Source: Ralstonia sp. NFACC01
GTDB lineage: Bacteria > Pseudomonadota > Gammaproteobacteria > Burkholderiales > Burkholderiaceae
Assembly (NCBI RefSeq): GCF_900115545.1
Contig: NZ_FOWV01000002.1
Location: 434,001-498,000 of the forward strand
DNA length: 64,000 nt
Reading direction: 5' to 3'
Under the pieces are notes generated by a model, which was not told where the DNA came from, ran no database searches, and saw only the letters and a list, made by a program, of their open reading frames with translations. Made by a program: the position numbers and the translations under genes. Positions 24,886 through 33,080 of the stretch are shown piece after piece. Numbering within the stretch: the stretch's first letter is position 1; each line of letters starts with the position of its first letter.

Positions 24886-26007
24886 ATGCACGACGTCGTC
24901 ATCAGCGGCACGGGCCTGTGGGTCGCGCCCGAGGTCATCACCAACGAGGAGCTGGTCGCCTCCTACAACGCCTACACCCAGCGCTACAACGCGCAGCATG
25001 CCGCGGCGATTGCGGCGGGCGAGCTGACGGCGCTGGCGGAATCGTCGGCGGAGTTCATCGAGAAGGCTTCGGGTATTCGACAGCGCTACGTGATCGACAA
25101 GGCCGGCGTGCTGGACCCGACGCGCATGCGCCCGCATCTGACGCCGCGCCCGGACGATGCGCTATCGCTGCAAGCAGAGATTGGCGTGGCCGCCGCGCGC
25201 GATGCATTGGCCGCTGCCGGCCGCGACGCCGCCGACGTCGACATGCTGCTCTGCGCGACGTCCAACTTCCAACGCCCGTATCCGGCGTTGGGCGTGGAAA
25301 TTCAGAACGGCATTGGCGCGGGCGGTTATGCGTTCGACATGAACGTAGCGTGCTCGTCGGCCACGTTCGGGCTGGAGCAGGCCATCAACGCCGTGCGCAG
25401 CGGCACGGCGCGCGCCGCGCTGGTCGTGAGCCCGGAAATCACCTCCGGCCACCTCGATTGGAAAGACCGCGATTGCCACTTCATCTTCGGTGACGTGTGC
25501 ACGGCCGTGCTGGTCGAGCGCGCGGAAGACACACGCTCCGCCGACGCCTGGCGTGTGCTCGGCACCAAATGCGCGACGAGCTTTTCCAACAACATCCGCA
25601 ACAACGCCGGCTACCTTTCGCGCAGCGAAGACCGCAACCCGGACGACCGCGATCAGCTCTTCCGCCAGGAAGGCCGCAAGGTCTTCAAGGAAGTCTGCCC
25701 GATGGCCGCCGAGCACATTGCCGGCCATCTGCAGCAACTGGGCCACGCCCCGGCCGACGTGCGCCGCTTCTGGCTGCATCAGGCCAACCTGGCGATGAAC
25801 CAGCTGATCGGCAAGCGCCTGCTTGGGCACGACGCATCGGCGGACGAGGCGCCGGTCATTCTGGATGAGTTCGCCAACACCGCATCGGCGGGTTCCATCA
25901 TTGCGTTCCACCGTCATCGTGCCGACCTGAAGTCGGGCGACCTGGGCATGATCTGCTCGTTTGGCGCGGGCTATTCGATCGGCAGCGTGGCGGTGCAGAA
26001 GCAGTAA
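24886..26007 (+). CDS. Beta-ketoacyl-ACP synthase III (KAS III, atypical FabH/FabW type)
   Basis: 373 aa, about 50 longer than E. coli FabH. The catalytic triad reads as Cys156 (MNVACSSATFG), His298 (WLHQANLAMNQ) and Asn331 (FANTASAGSI). Insertions near the N-terminus (SYNAYTQRYNAQHAAAIAAG) set it apart from standard FabH. It resembles the novel KAS III reported from Ralstonia solanacearum (RSp0194, FabW), but I cannot confirm orthology without alignment. The start at 24886 is chosen from the family N-terminus (MHDVVISGTGLWVAPEVITN), as the upstream frame overlaps copC. No other fatty-acid genes are adjacent. Confidence 0.85.
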   Translation: MHDVVISGTGLWVAPEVITNEELVASYNAYTQRYNAQHAAAIAAGELTALAESSAEFIEKASGIRQRYVIDKAGVLDPTRMRPHLTPRPDDALSLQAEIGVAAARDALAAAGRDAADVDMLLCATSNFQRPYPALGVEIQNGIGAGGYAFDMNVACSSATFGLEQAINAVRSGTARAALVVSPEITSGHLDWKDRDCHFIFGDVCTAVLVERAEDTRSADAWRVLGTKCATSFSNNIRNNAGYLSRSEDRNPDDRDQLFRQEGRKVFKEVCPMAAEHIAGHLQQLGHAPADVRRFWLHQANLAMNQLIGKRLLGHDASADEAPVILDEFANTASAGSIIAFHRHRADLKSGDLGMICSFGAGYSIGSVAVQKQ

Positions 26008-26035
26008 TCGATCTGCACCGAATCGCGGGCGACGC

Positions 26036-27148
26036 TCAGGTCTGACCGGGCAGCGTCGCCGCGAAAAAATCCAGCGCCCGGCGCACGGCCTGGGCATGCA
26101 CCGCATCGCGATCGATGCCGGCGTTGTCCTTGCACAGCAGCGGCACATGGGGTGCGGCACCCGGCAGGCACGCGTCCACGAACGTGTAGTGCGACGCCCC
26201 CGGCACCAGCAGCAGATCGGCCTTGGGCAGCATCTTGGCGACGCGTCGCACGTTGGTGTCGATGGGCACGGTGACATCCGCGTCTCCGGCCATCAGCGAG
26301 ACCGGGATGCTGATGTTGCCAAGCGACGTCGCGTCCATCGCCATGCCCAGTGCGGGCGCCATCGCAAAGACGGCTTTGATGCGTGCGTCGCGGTAGGACG
26401 CACCGGAGCGGGCGAGGGAGGCTTCCGTCTGCGATGACCTCGTTGTGTCGGCAGCCGGGTTGATCTGCGCGCGGGCCATCTCCGGCGGATGGCAGATGGC
26501 GTCTGCCTGTGGCGAGCCGCAGAACGCCATGAAGGCCGCGACATCCGTGCGGGCGCCGGCCAGTTCCAGCACCGTATAGCCACCCAACGAAAAGCCCACG
26601 GCGCCGATGCGCGTGCGATCGACATGCGCGCCCAATACGGGATCGGCTAGCACGCCATCCAACACTTCGCTCACATCGGTGGCGCGCTCCCACCACAGCA
26701 TGAAGCCTTCGCGCGTTAGCGGTTCCAGCGCCGTGTTGCCCGGATGGTTCACGCCCACGACGATGTAGCCGTGCGCGGCCAGGGCAGCGGCCATCCAATC
26801 GAGGCTTCCGGCCGTGCCGCCCGTGCCATGCGAAAGCAGAAGCAGCGGATATTGCCCCTGCGTTGACGCAAAGGGCGCCTCGCGCGCAGATGGCTGCATG
26901 CGGAACGGCGACCGGCCCGGCGCATCGATGTTGTGCGAAACCTCCGGCACGGAAATATCAATCGGATACCAGACGTTGGTGATGAGCGCCTGCGTGCGCG
27001 CCCCGCGCCAATGGCGCTCAGCCTGCGGGTGAAACGCGCGGGTGGTTTCGCCCACGTGATAAGGCGTAGCGGGCTCGTCTGCGGCACCGGCATACGCGGC
27101 GCCCATGACTAAGGCCGCCAGCGCGGCGGCAAGGCAACGATGCAGCAT
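26036..27148 (-). CDS. Secreted alpha/beta hydrolase (dienelactone hydrolase-like)
   Basis: 370 aa with a signal peptide (MLHRCLAAALAALVMGAAYA). The oxyanion region is LLLLSHGTGGTAG, the nucleophile elbow is GFSLGG (Ser near residue 185), and late motifs are AGDADVTVP and GASHYTFVD, giving Asp and His. It fits the platelet-activating-factor-acetylhydrolase-like/dienelactone hydrolase superfamily acting in the periplasm. It lies two bases downstream of the AraC-type gene on the same strand, and the ribosome site AAGGAG overlaps that gene's stop, so the two were translationally coupled before the frameshift. Confidence 0.85.
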   Translation of the reverse strand: MLHRCLAAALAALVMGAAYAGAADEPATPYHVGETTRAFHPQAERHWRGARTQALITNVWYPIDISVPEVSHNIDAPGRSPFRMQPSAREAPFASTQGQYPLLLLSHGTGGTAGSLDWMAAALAAHGYIVVGVNHPGNTALEPLTREGFMLWWERATDVSEVLDGVLADPVLGAHVDRTRIGAVGFSLGGYTVLELAGARTDVAAFMAFCGSPQADAICHPPEMARAQINPAADTTRSSQTEASLARSGASYRDARIKAVFAMAPALGMAMDATSLGNISIPVSLMAGDADVTVPIDTNVRRVAKMLPKADLLLVPGASHYTFVDACLPGAAPHVPLLCKDNAGIDRDAVHAQAVRRALDFFAATLPGQT

Positions 27149-27150
27149 CT

Positions 27151-27991
27151 TTACTCCTTGCAGATGGGGATCATCAGGTCGGTCACGCAGGCGCGCGGCG
27201 GGCGATGTCGCCCGGGGCTGCGATACAGCTCAAGCGCCGGGCGGTCGTCCGGTTCGAAGCCGTAGCTTGGGAGACACCCGCCGTAGAGCGCCTGCATGGT
27301 GGGCGCGATCAGCGCGTAAGGGCCGATCAGCCGGTGGCAGGCGTAGAGGCCGCCTTCGATGCGCATCGGCTGCAGGCGGCCGGTGATTGCGCGCGGCGTA
27401 TCGAGGATCACGCCCGCGAAGTATTCGAACGAGCCAGGCGTTTCCGGGATCGCCATAGCAGATGCCAATGCGGTCAGGCGCCTCTGCCGACTCCATATCG
27501 ATGCCGAGCAGTTGCCGCAGCATGACAAACGTCTGGCGAATGGTCGCAACGGGGCCGTCGTGGCGCAGGCAGAGCGCGTGCAGAGGCGGCTGCTCGATCA
27601 GTTCGATGGGCGGCAGGTCTGCGGTCTCGGTGCTGCGCACATTCAGTGCCTGCTGCCGGGTCTGGAACGCGCGCGGGCTTACGCCGGTGAATTCACGGAA
27701 AGCGCGGGCGAAGGCCTGCGGGCTGCCATAGCCGACATTGAGTGCGACATCGGTGACGGAATCTTCTGCGCCGCTCAAACGGTGCGCGGCCTGCGCCAGC
27801 CGCATGCGCTGGACGGTCTCGAACACGCCTTCGCCGGTGAGCGCCCGGTAGATGCGATGAAAGTGAAACGGCGACAGGTGCGCTACCGCCGCCAGGCTCT
27901 GCACCGTGTGCGGGGCGGCAGGGTCGGCCAGGATCGCTTCGATCACGCGGGCGATGCGGCGGTGATAGTCGTGTTCAGTGCGCGGTTTCAT
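27151..27991 (-). pseudogene. AraC-family regulator with GyrI-like domain, frameshifted
   Basis: Two overlapping minus-strand frames make one protein. The first (from ATG 27991) has the AraC DNA-binding domain (HTVQSLAAVAHLSPFHFHRI and VALNVGYGSPQAFARAFREF) and the start of the GyrI-like domain up to IGICYGDP. The second continues with ETPGSFEYFAGVIL to a normal GyrI-like end (ACVTDLMIPICKE). Removing one base from the GGG run at 27446-27448 restores a single frame of about 280 codons. This is either a recent inactivating insertion or a sequencing error. The uninterrupted first frame would end in an Arg-rich random tail near 27230. Confidence 0.82.
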
Positions 27992-28057
27992 GGGGCAAAG
28001 CATAGTCGCCCCGCAGGCGCTGCGCGGTGCAGCGATTGCGCAAATCTGCGCGCAGGG

Positions 28058-28912
28058 CTATCGCCCGGCCGACGCCCGGAGGGCGGAAGCGAACGTCCGC
28101 AGCGCCTTTTTTGCCACAGGATCGGTCAAGCGCGAATGCAGTACCACGCTGCGTGGTGGAAGCGGAGGCAGGCCGAGCGCAGCGCCCATGTCCACCGTGC
28201 CGGGCGGCGCCACGCGGCGGCTGAGTGCAGCCACGGCCAGGCCTGCTGCAGCGGCTGCGCCGATGGTGGCCACGCCGCCGCCCACAAATACCTCCTGCCA
28301 GGCAATGCCCGCGCCTTCCAGCGTGGCGACTGCCATCTGGCGTATGCGGCATGTGTCCGCTTGATTCGCCAAGCGAATGGGCTCGCCGGCGCGGTGCTCG
28401 AAGTCGGGCGCGGCCATCCAGCCGAACGGTTCTTCCATGAGGACTTCACCATCGGTGCGACGGTTGTCGTGGCGCAGCACGATGGCCGCATCCAACGCGC
28501 CGCTCTCGAAAATGTCGAGAATCTCCCACGAACTGCCGATGCGGATTTCCAGCGTCAATGCGGGTTCGGCCAAGCCCATCTGGCGGAGCAGCCGTGGCAG
28601 TTCCGCGCCGACGATGTGGTGGCTCATCCCGACCGACAAGCGCCGCCGTTCCACGCCAAACGCGCCCAGCGCCCCTTCGTGCGCGGCCACCAGCTCGCGC
28701 GCCGCCACCAGAAAGGCCGCGCCATCCTGAGACAGCCGCACGAGACGCGGCGTGCGCTCCAGAAGCCGGCGGCCCAGCGCATCTTCCAGCCTCTTGATCT
28801 TCAGGCTCACGGCGGATTGCGTGGAATCCATGGCCTCGGCCGCGCGCGTGAAGCTCTTCAGATCGGCGGTCAGCACGAACGCCTGGACGGCCTCCAGATC
28901 CAGCATCTTCAT
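28058..28912 (-). CDS. LysR-family transcriptional regulator
   Basis: 284 aa. The helix-turn-helix lies at about residues 4-62 (LEAVQAFVLTADLKSFTRAA then TQSAVSLKIKRLEDALG), and the effector domain follows. It is divergent from the tautomerase gene, and a perfect 10-bp inverted repeat lies next to its own start codon. This is the usual self-repressing and divergently activating layout of LysR systems. Its natural effector is unknown. Confidence 0.88.
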   Translation of the reverse strand: MKMLDLEAVQAFVLTADLKSFTRAAEAMDSTQSAVSLKIKRLEDALGRRLLERTPRLVRLSQDGAAFLVAARELVAAHEGALGAFGVERRRLSVGMSHHIVGAELPRLLRQMGLAEPALTLEIRIGSSWEILDIFESGALDAAIVLRHDNRRTDGEVLMEEPFGWMAAPDFEHRAGEPIRLANQADTCRIRQMAVATLEGAGIAWQEVFVGGGVATIGAAAAAGLAVAALSRRVAPPGTVDMGAALGLPPLPPRSVVLHSRLTDPVAKKALRTFASALRASAGR

Positions 28913-28914
28913 GG

Positions 28915-28943
28915 TTCAATCATTTTGGAATCGAATGATTGAA
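28915..28943. promoter_or_regulatory. Inverted-repeat operator between LysR and tautomerase genes
   Basis: TTCAATCATT (28915-28924) and AATGATTGAA (28934-28943) are a perfect 10-bp inverted repeat with a nine-base centre. It contains a T-N11-A core and lies two bases from the LysR start codon. Confidence 0.78.
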
Positions 28944-29015
28944 ATACCTTAGGATGTATTTTTTCAATGATCAATGTGAGGCATGCTGTGGTCACTGCAA
29001 ACCAAGGAGTGGACC

Positions 29016-29399
29016 ATGCCCCTCGTTCAAGTGTCGCTGCGGCGCGGCAAGCCTGCCGCTTATCACCAGGCCATTTTCGATGGCGTCTATCGCGCCATGC
29101 GCGAGACATTCAACGTGCCGGAAGATGATCGCTTCATGACGCTCACCGAGCACGACGCGAGCACCTTCAGCGTCAGCCCGACTTACTTCGGCATCGCGCG
29201 CAGCGACGATGTGGTGATCATCCAGATCACCGCCAACAACACGCGCAACCTCGAGCAGAAGCAGGCGCTCTATCGCCGCATCGTCGAGTTGCTGGGCGAC
29301 AAGCCGGGCGTGCGGCCCGAAGACGTATTCATCAACCTCGTGGAGGTGCTGCCCGAGAACTGGTCGTTCGGCAACGGTATCGCGCAGTACGCGCAATGA
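29016..29399 (+). CDS. Tautomerase (4-oxalocrotonate tautomerase superfamily)
   Basis: 127 aa. The ATG at 29016 is chosen because AAGGAG precedes it and because Met removal would expose Pro (MPLVQVSLRRG), the catalytic N-terminal Pro of this superfamily. An upstream in-frame ATG would bury that Pro. Length fits the longer tautomerase_2/MSAD-like group, and RFMTLTEHDASTFS and VFINLVEVLPENWSFGNG are typical blocks. Likely LysR-regulated. The substrate is unknown. Confidence 0.85.
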   Translation: MPLVQVSLRRGKPAAYHQAIFDGVYRAMRETFNVPEDDRFMTLTEHDASTFSVSPTYFGIARSDDVVIIQITANNTRNLEQKQALYRRIVELLGDKPGVRPEDVFINLVEVLPENWSFGNGIAQYAQ

Positions 29400-29521
29400 C
29401 GCCGCGCCAGGCGCTTCTGGCGCACCTGGGCGGCGTGTTGTGGGCGGCAGCGTTGATCGTCGGCGCGGCGGTCACCTTGGCGGCCGTCACGCGCGACGTA
29501 TTGCAGATGCTCAGTCCTTGA
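29396..29521 (+). CDS. Possible 41-aa single-span membrane peptide
   Basis: An ORF starts on the ATGA overlap with the tautomerase stop (ATG 29396) and ends at TGA 29519-29521. It encodes MTPRQALLAHLGGVLWAAAL followed by a hydrophobic Val/Ala/Thr stretch and a polar end (TRDVLQMLSP). The whole central part (about residues 8-32) could span a membrane once. The coupled start and the hydrophobic composition support a real small gene. No family recognised. Its end overlaps the 3' end of the AHSA1 gene on the other strand by 11 bases. Confidence 0.45.
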   Translation: MTPRQALLAHLGGVLWAAALIVGAAVTLAAVTRDVLQMLSP

Positions 29522-30470
29522 GCGAATTGCCGAGCATGTCGAGCAGGAATTGCGTGCCGCGCTCACGCGATCCGGAATCGTCGTAGCCATCCAGGAAGGC
29601 GCCTTGCTCGGTCATCACGAGGTGCGTGCCGTCCGAACCGTCCTTCGGCTCACGCAATTCCAACGTGGCGAGCGAGGCGGAGATCTTGCGGTCGTCCAGG
29701 TGCATCACGTACGAATAGACGACCCGCTCGTTGGGGATGACGTCGTGATACAGCGCTTCAAAACTGGAGACGACACCGCTGTCCCACCGGCCCTTGACGA
29801 CTTCGCGGCCGCCGGGCGTGGCATCCATCTCACGCACGAGCAACGTGTAGCCGTTGCCGCCGGCAAACCACTTGGCCTTGGCAGCCGGGTCTGTGAGGGC
29901 CTTGAACACGCGCGAGCGCGGCGCGTCGTACGTGCGCTCCACCGTGAAGGTGGCATGCACCACCGAGCGCTGGATGCCATCGGCCACCGGCACGCTTGCG
30001 GCTTCGCGCTCCAGCTTGTCCAGCGTCTGCTTCCAGCCTTCGGACGCGCCCTTGATCATCATCTCGGCAATCGGCGCCAGCGGCGTGTGGGTCTGCGTGA
30101 CTTCCATGCGCGTGCCCCCGCACTCTTCGGCAAAGGTGACGACGGTGTGGGCGTTCATCAGCGGGCGGTTGTCGCCATCCACAACGTTCATGTCGATGAC
30201 GAGGCGCGCGTTGGGCACGATCTCGAGAAAGTGTCCGCGCGACCAGTGGTCTTGCCCCTCGGGCGAGCGCATGCACACATCGAACTTGCCGCCCACGCGA
30301 AACTCCACCGTCGCGTCGGGCACCGTGTAGTGCGTGGGGCAGAACCAGCGCTTGATGTGATCGGCGGTGCTCCAGGCCTTGAAGACCCAGTCGCGGGATA
30401 CCGGGAAGGTGCGCGAGATCACGAGGGGGCGCAGGGTCGTGCCGGCGGGGCTGTCAATGGTCGTCGTCAT
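29511..30470 (-). CDS. Double SRPBCC/AHSA1-domain protein
   Basis: 319 aa made of two AHSA1 (START-like ligand-binding) domains. The first is at about residues 13-155 (SRTFPVSRDWVFKAWSTADH then GKFDVCMRSPEG), the second at about 170-315 (HATFTVERTYDAPRSRVFKA then WFAGG and ATPGGREVVKG). Single-domain relatives are usual, so this is a tandem duplication or fusion. The gene overlaps the end of an ArsR regulator gene by 17 bases, the common ArsR-AHSA1 pairing. The ligand is unknown. Confidence 0.88.
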   Translation of the reverse strand: MTTTIDSPAGTTLRPLVISRTFPVSRDWVFKAWSTADHIKRWFCPTHYTVPDATVEFRVGGKFDVCMRSPEGQDHWSRGHFLEIVPNARLVIDMNVVDGDNRPLMNAHTVVTFAEECGGTRMEVTQTHTPLAPIAEMMIKGASEGWKQTLDKLEREAASVPVADGIQRSVVHATFTVERTYDAPRSRVFKALTDPAAKAKWFAGGNGYTLLVREMDATPGGREVVKGRWDSGVVSSFEALYHDVIPNERVVYSYVMHLDDRKISASLATLELREPKDGSDGTHLVMTEQGAFLDGYDDSGSRERGTQFLLDMLGNSLKD

Positions 30471-30810
30471 GCAAGTCTCCTTGGGTTTTGAGGGTGTCCA
30501 GATAGGCGCCGAGGCGGTCGAAGTGCTGCTCCCACTCCAGGCGCCGCTGGTTGATCCACTGCTCTGCGAGGCTCAGCGCCTCGGGTTCGATGCGGCAAGT
30601 CCGCACGCGGCCCACCTTTTCCGATCGCACGAGACCGGAGTTCTCCAGCACCGACAGGTGCTGCATCACCGCAGGCAGCGAGATATCGAGGGGTTGAGCG
30701 AGTTCGCTCACCGACGCCGGCCCGCGCACGAGCTGCACCAGCATCGCGCGCCGGTTGCCGTCTGCCAGCGCCTGGAAGGCGAGATCGAGGGAGGTGTCAT
30801 GGTTAAGCAT
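30454..30810 (-). CDS. ArsR-family winged-helix repressor
   Basis: 118 aa. The wHTH contains ALADGNRRAMLVQLVRGPAS, ISLPAVMQHLSVLENSGLVR and GRVRTCRIEPEALSLAEQWI. The metal-binding ELCVCDL motif is absent (VSELAQPLDISLP instead), so this is the non-metal ArsR group that travels with AHSA1 genes. A perfect 8-bp inverted repeat lies directly upstream of the start, consistent with autorepression. Confidence 0.88.
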   Translation of the reverse strand: MLNHDTSLDLAFQALADGNRRAMLVQLVRGPASVSELAQPLDISLPAVMQHLSVLENSGLVRSEKVGRVRTCRIEPEALSLAEQWINQRRLEWEQHFDRLGAYLDTLKTQGDLHDDDH

Positions 30811-30814
30811 GTGG

Positions 30815-30841
30815 TTAACTATAGCGCCTCTGAATAGTTAA
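30815..30841. promoter_or_regulatory. ArsR-type operator, 8-11-8 inverted repeat
   Basis: TTAACTAT (30815-30822) and ATAGTTAA (30834-30841), 11 bases apart, start four bases upstream of the ArsR-gene ATG at 30810. Confidence 0.72.
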
Positions 30842-30864
30842 GCAAGTACTTTATCTTTCCGTCG

Positions 30865-30916
30865 TTGACACACCGATTTACTTCGCATACAAAGTAAAAA
30901 ACTTCGCGTACGAACT
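30865..30916 (+). promoter_or_regulatory. Promoter with two tandem imperfect palindromes (probable MarR operator)
   Basis: TTGACA (30865-30870) is a perfect -35; TACAAA (30888-30893) 17 bases on is a weak -10. The palindrome TTTACTT...AAGTAAA (30877-30898) overlaps the -10. A second related element, ACTTCGCGTACGAACT (30901-30916), follows. The two share ACTTCGCxTACxAA with spacing of about 20 bases, and the operon encodes a MarR regulator. Confidence 0.7.
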
Positions 30917-30927
30917 AAATCGACGTC

Positions 30928-31815
30928 ATGGACAGCACACTGCACACCATTCTCGCCACGGACGGCTACCCGCTGGGCGCCATGCTCTGGACAGCCGCCG
31001 GCATGCCGCAGGGCGTGGTGGTCATGCATCCGGCCACGGGCGTGCCGCAACGCATCTACCAAGCGTTCGCCAAGTTTCTGGCCGAACGCGGCTTCCACAC
31101 CATCACGTATGACTACCGCGGGATCGGCGCATCCCGGCCCAAGAGCCTGCGCCGCTTTGCTGCGCGCATGCGCGACTGGGCCCTGCTCGACGCCGAAGGC
31201 GTGATGCGATGGGCGAAGGCGCGTTATCCGGAACTGCCGCACCTAGCGATCGGACACTCGGTGGGCGGCCATGCCATCGGCCTGTGCTGCGCCGACTGGG
31301 ATGTCGCGGGCGTTGTGCAAGTGGCTTGCCACACGGGCAATTCGCGCTTTATCCGCCAACGCGGCGAACGCTGGCGCGTGGAGCTGATCCTGCGCGGCGT
31401 TGGCCCATTGATGGCGAGGCTGATCGGCTACGTGCCCGGCAAGCGCATGGGCCTGGGCGAAGACCTGCCGGGCGGTGTCGCCATCGAATGGGGCGCATGG
31501 GCCGGCATGCAGCGTTACTTTTTCGATGATCCGACGCTGGGTGCCATCGAGCGCTTCAACCGCGTCACGCACCCCGTGCTCGTCTACGGCTTTGACGACG
31601 ACCCGTGGGCCACGCCCGCCGCCATCAACGCGTTGACGATGCACTTCACCAACACGTGGGTCGAGCGCCGGCAAATCACGCCTGCGCAGGCCGGCGGCGC
31701 AGTGGGGCACATGGGCTTCTTCCGCTCGCAGTTCGCCACCACGCTGTGGCCAGGTCTGGCGGATTGGCTACGCGAACGTGCCGCCGCCACACGCAACGAA
31801 GCGGAGGCTGCATGA
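30928..31815 (+). CDS. Alpha/beta-fold hydrolase
   Basis: 295 aa. The nucleophile motif is GHSVGG (Ser111), with TYDYRGIGAS earlier and late Asp and His candidates in VLVYGFDDDPWA and GGAVGHMGFF. No signal peptide, so it is cytosolic. It is the first gene of an operon with a MarR regulator and an enoyl-CoA hydratase, all coupled by four-base overlaps. A role in breaking down a small ester or acyl compound is inferred. Confidence 0.85.
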   Translation: MDSTLHTILATDGYPLGAMLWTAAGMPQGVVVMHPATGVPQRIYQAFAKFLAERGFHTITYDYRGIGASRPKSLRRFAARMRDWALLDAEGVMRWAKARYPELPHLAIGHSVGGHAIGLCCADWDVAGVVQVACHTGNSRFIRQRGERWRVELILRGVGPLMARLIGYVPGKRMGLGEDLPGGVAIEWGAWAGMQRYFFDDPTLGAIERFNRVTHPVLVYGFDDDPWATPAAINALTMHFTNTWVERRQITPAQAGGAVGHMGFFRSQFATTLWPGLADWLRERAAATRNEAEAA

Positions 31816-32246
31816 CGGCACCCGACCGCCGCCTTGTCTATCTGATCAGCGTCGGACAACGCCGCTTGCAGCGCTGGATTCAATCGCGCACCGGCGAGGG
31901 CGTGACCGCCGCGCAGTCCGGCCTGCTGTTCTTCCTGGAGAAGAACGACGGCGCGTTGATGCGCGAAGCCGGCGCCGCGTTGGACCTCGGCCCCTCTGCG
32001 ATGAGCGGGCTGGTCGATCGCACCGCCGACGCCGGCCTCATCGAGCGCCGCGCCGATGCCAAGGATGGCCGCGCCTGGCAGCTCTGGATCACCCCCGCAG
32101 GCCGCGACGCCTTGGCCGAAACACGCACCGGCCTGGCTGAGCTGAACGCGCGGCTGACCGAAGGTTTTACCGACGCCGAGATCGATGTTGTCGCACGCTG
32201 GCTCGCCAGCCTGCAAACCAAGTTCCCCAACGGAGACGAGCAATGA
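31812..32246 (+). CDS. MarR-family regulator
   Basis: 144 aa from ATG 31812, overlapping the hydrolase stop. The winged helix spans about residues 30-100 (GVTAAQSGLLFFLEKNDGAL, ALDLGPSAMSGLVDRT and the wing RRADAKDGRAWQLWI). It probably represses its own operon through the tandem palindromes at 30877-30916. The longer open frame upstream is only an overlap with the hydrolase gene. Confidence 0.88.
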   Translation: MTAPDRRLVYLISVGQRRLQRWIQSRTGEGVTAAQSGLLFFLEKNDGALMREAGAALDLGPSAMSGLVDRTADAGLIERRADAKDGRAWQLWITPAGRDALAETRTGLAELNARLTEGFTDAEIDVVARWLASLQTKFPNGDEQ

Positions 32247-33031
32247 GTGAACACATCCAGAGCCGCAACGCCGATGGCGTGCTGACGCTCACCCTGGCAC
32301 GCGCCGACAAGAAGAACGCCATGACCGACGCGATGTACGGCGCACTGGCCGATGCGCTGGACGCCGCCGAGCGCGACAACACCGTGCGCGTGGTGCTGCT
32401 GCGCGCCGAAGGCGACATGTTCTCCGCCGGCAACGACATCACCGAATTCGCGTCGATCGCCATGTCGGGCGGCAAGAGCAACAAGGGTGACGCCGAGCGC
32501 AACGTCGTTCGCTTCCTGCATGCGCTGGCCAGTGCCACGCGCCCGCTGGTGGCGGCAGTGCAGGGCCGCGCGGTCGGTATCGGCACGACCATGCTGCTCC
32601 ATTGCGACTTCGTGCTCTTGGCGGACAACGCACAGCTTTCCACGCCGTTCGTCAATCTGGCGCTGGTGCCGGAAGCGGCGTCGAGCCTGCTGATGCCCGC
32701 GCGCCTGGGCCACGTGCGCGCGTTCGAGATGTTCGCGCTGGGCGATGCGGTGAGCGCGGAATCGGCGCTCGCATGGGGCTTGGCGAATCGGGTGGTGCCG
32801 TTGTATCAGCTCGGCACGGAGGCGGAGGCGATTGCGGCGCGGTTGGCGCGCCAGCCGCTGGGCGCCCTGACCGAAACCAAGCGGCTGATGCGCGATGCCG
32901 AACTGCTCAAGCAGCAGATGGATGCCGAGAGCGCCTGCTTTGCGCAGCGCCTGAAGTCTCCGGAGGCGCATGAAGCCTTCCGGGCGTTCGTCGATCGACG
33001 GCCGCCCAATTTCAACGCCGTGGCGCACTGA
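32243..33031 (+). CDS. Enoyl-CoA hydratase/isomerase family protein
   Basis: 262 aa. The crotonase oxyanion-hole motifs are EGDMFSAGNDITEF and AVQGRAVGIGTTMLLHCDF, and VNLALVPEAASSLLMPARLG holds the catalytic Glu position (one of the two usual Glu). The C-terminal helices follow. It acts on a CoA thioester. It overlaps the MarR gene by four bases and ends the three-gene unit before a terminator. Confidence 0.88.
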   Translation: MSEHIQSRNADGVLTLTLARADKKNAMTDAMYGALADALDAAERDNTVRVVLLRAEGDMFSAGNDITEFASIAMSGGKSNKGDAERNVVRFLHALASATRPLVAAVQGRAVGIGTTMLLHCDFVLLADNAQLSTPFVNLALVPEAASSLLMPARLGHVRAFEMFALGDAVSAESALAWGLANRVVPLYQLGTEAEAIAARLARQPLGALTETKRLMRDAELLKQQMDAESACFAQRLKSPEAHEAFRAFVDRRPPNFNAVAH

Positions 33032-33050
33032 GCGCGGCGGTGTCTCCTTC

Positions 33051-33077
33051 GGCGGCCCTGGTTCGGCCGCCTTTTTT
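33051..33077 (+). terminator. Intrinsic terminator after the enoyl-CoA hydratase gene
   Basis: GGCGGCC (33051-33057) pairs with GGCCGCC (33065-33071) and is followed by six T (33072-33077). Confidence 0.88.
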
Positions 33078-33080
33078 CAT

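Noticed and set aside
27230-28003. AraC protein ending in an Arg-rich 70-residue tail as an intact gene
   Set aside because: The tail is out-of-frame translation; the other frame continues the GyrI-like domain perfectly after one base is removed.
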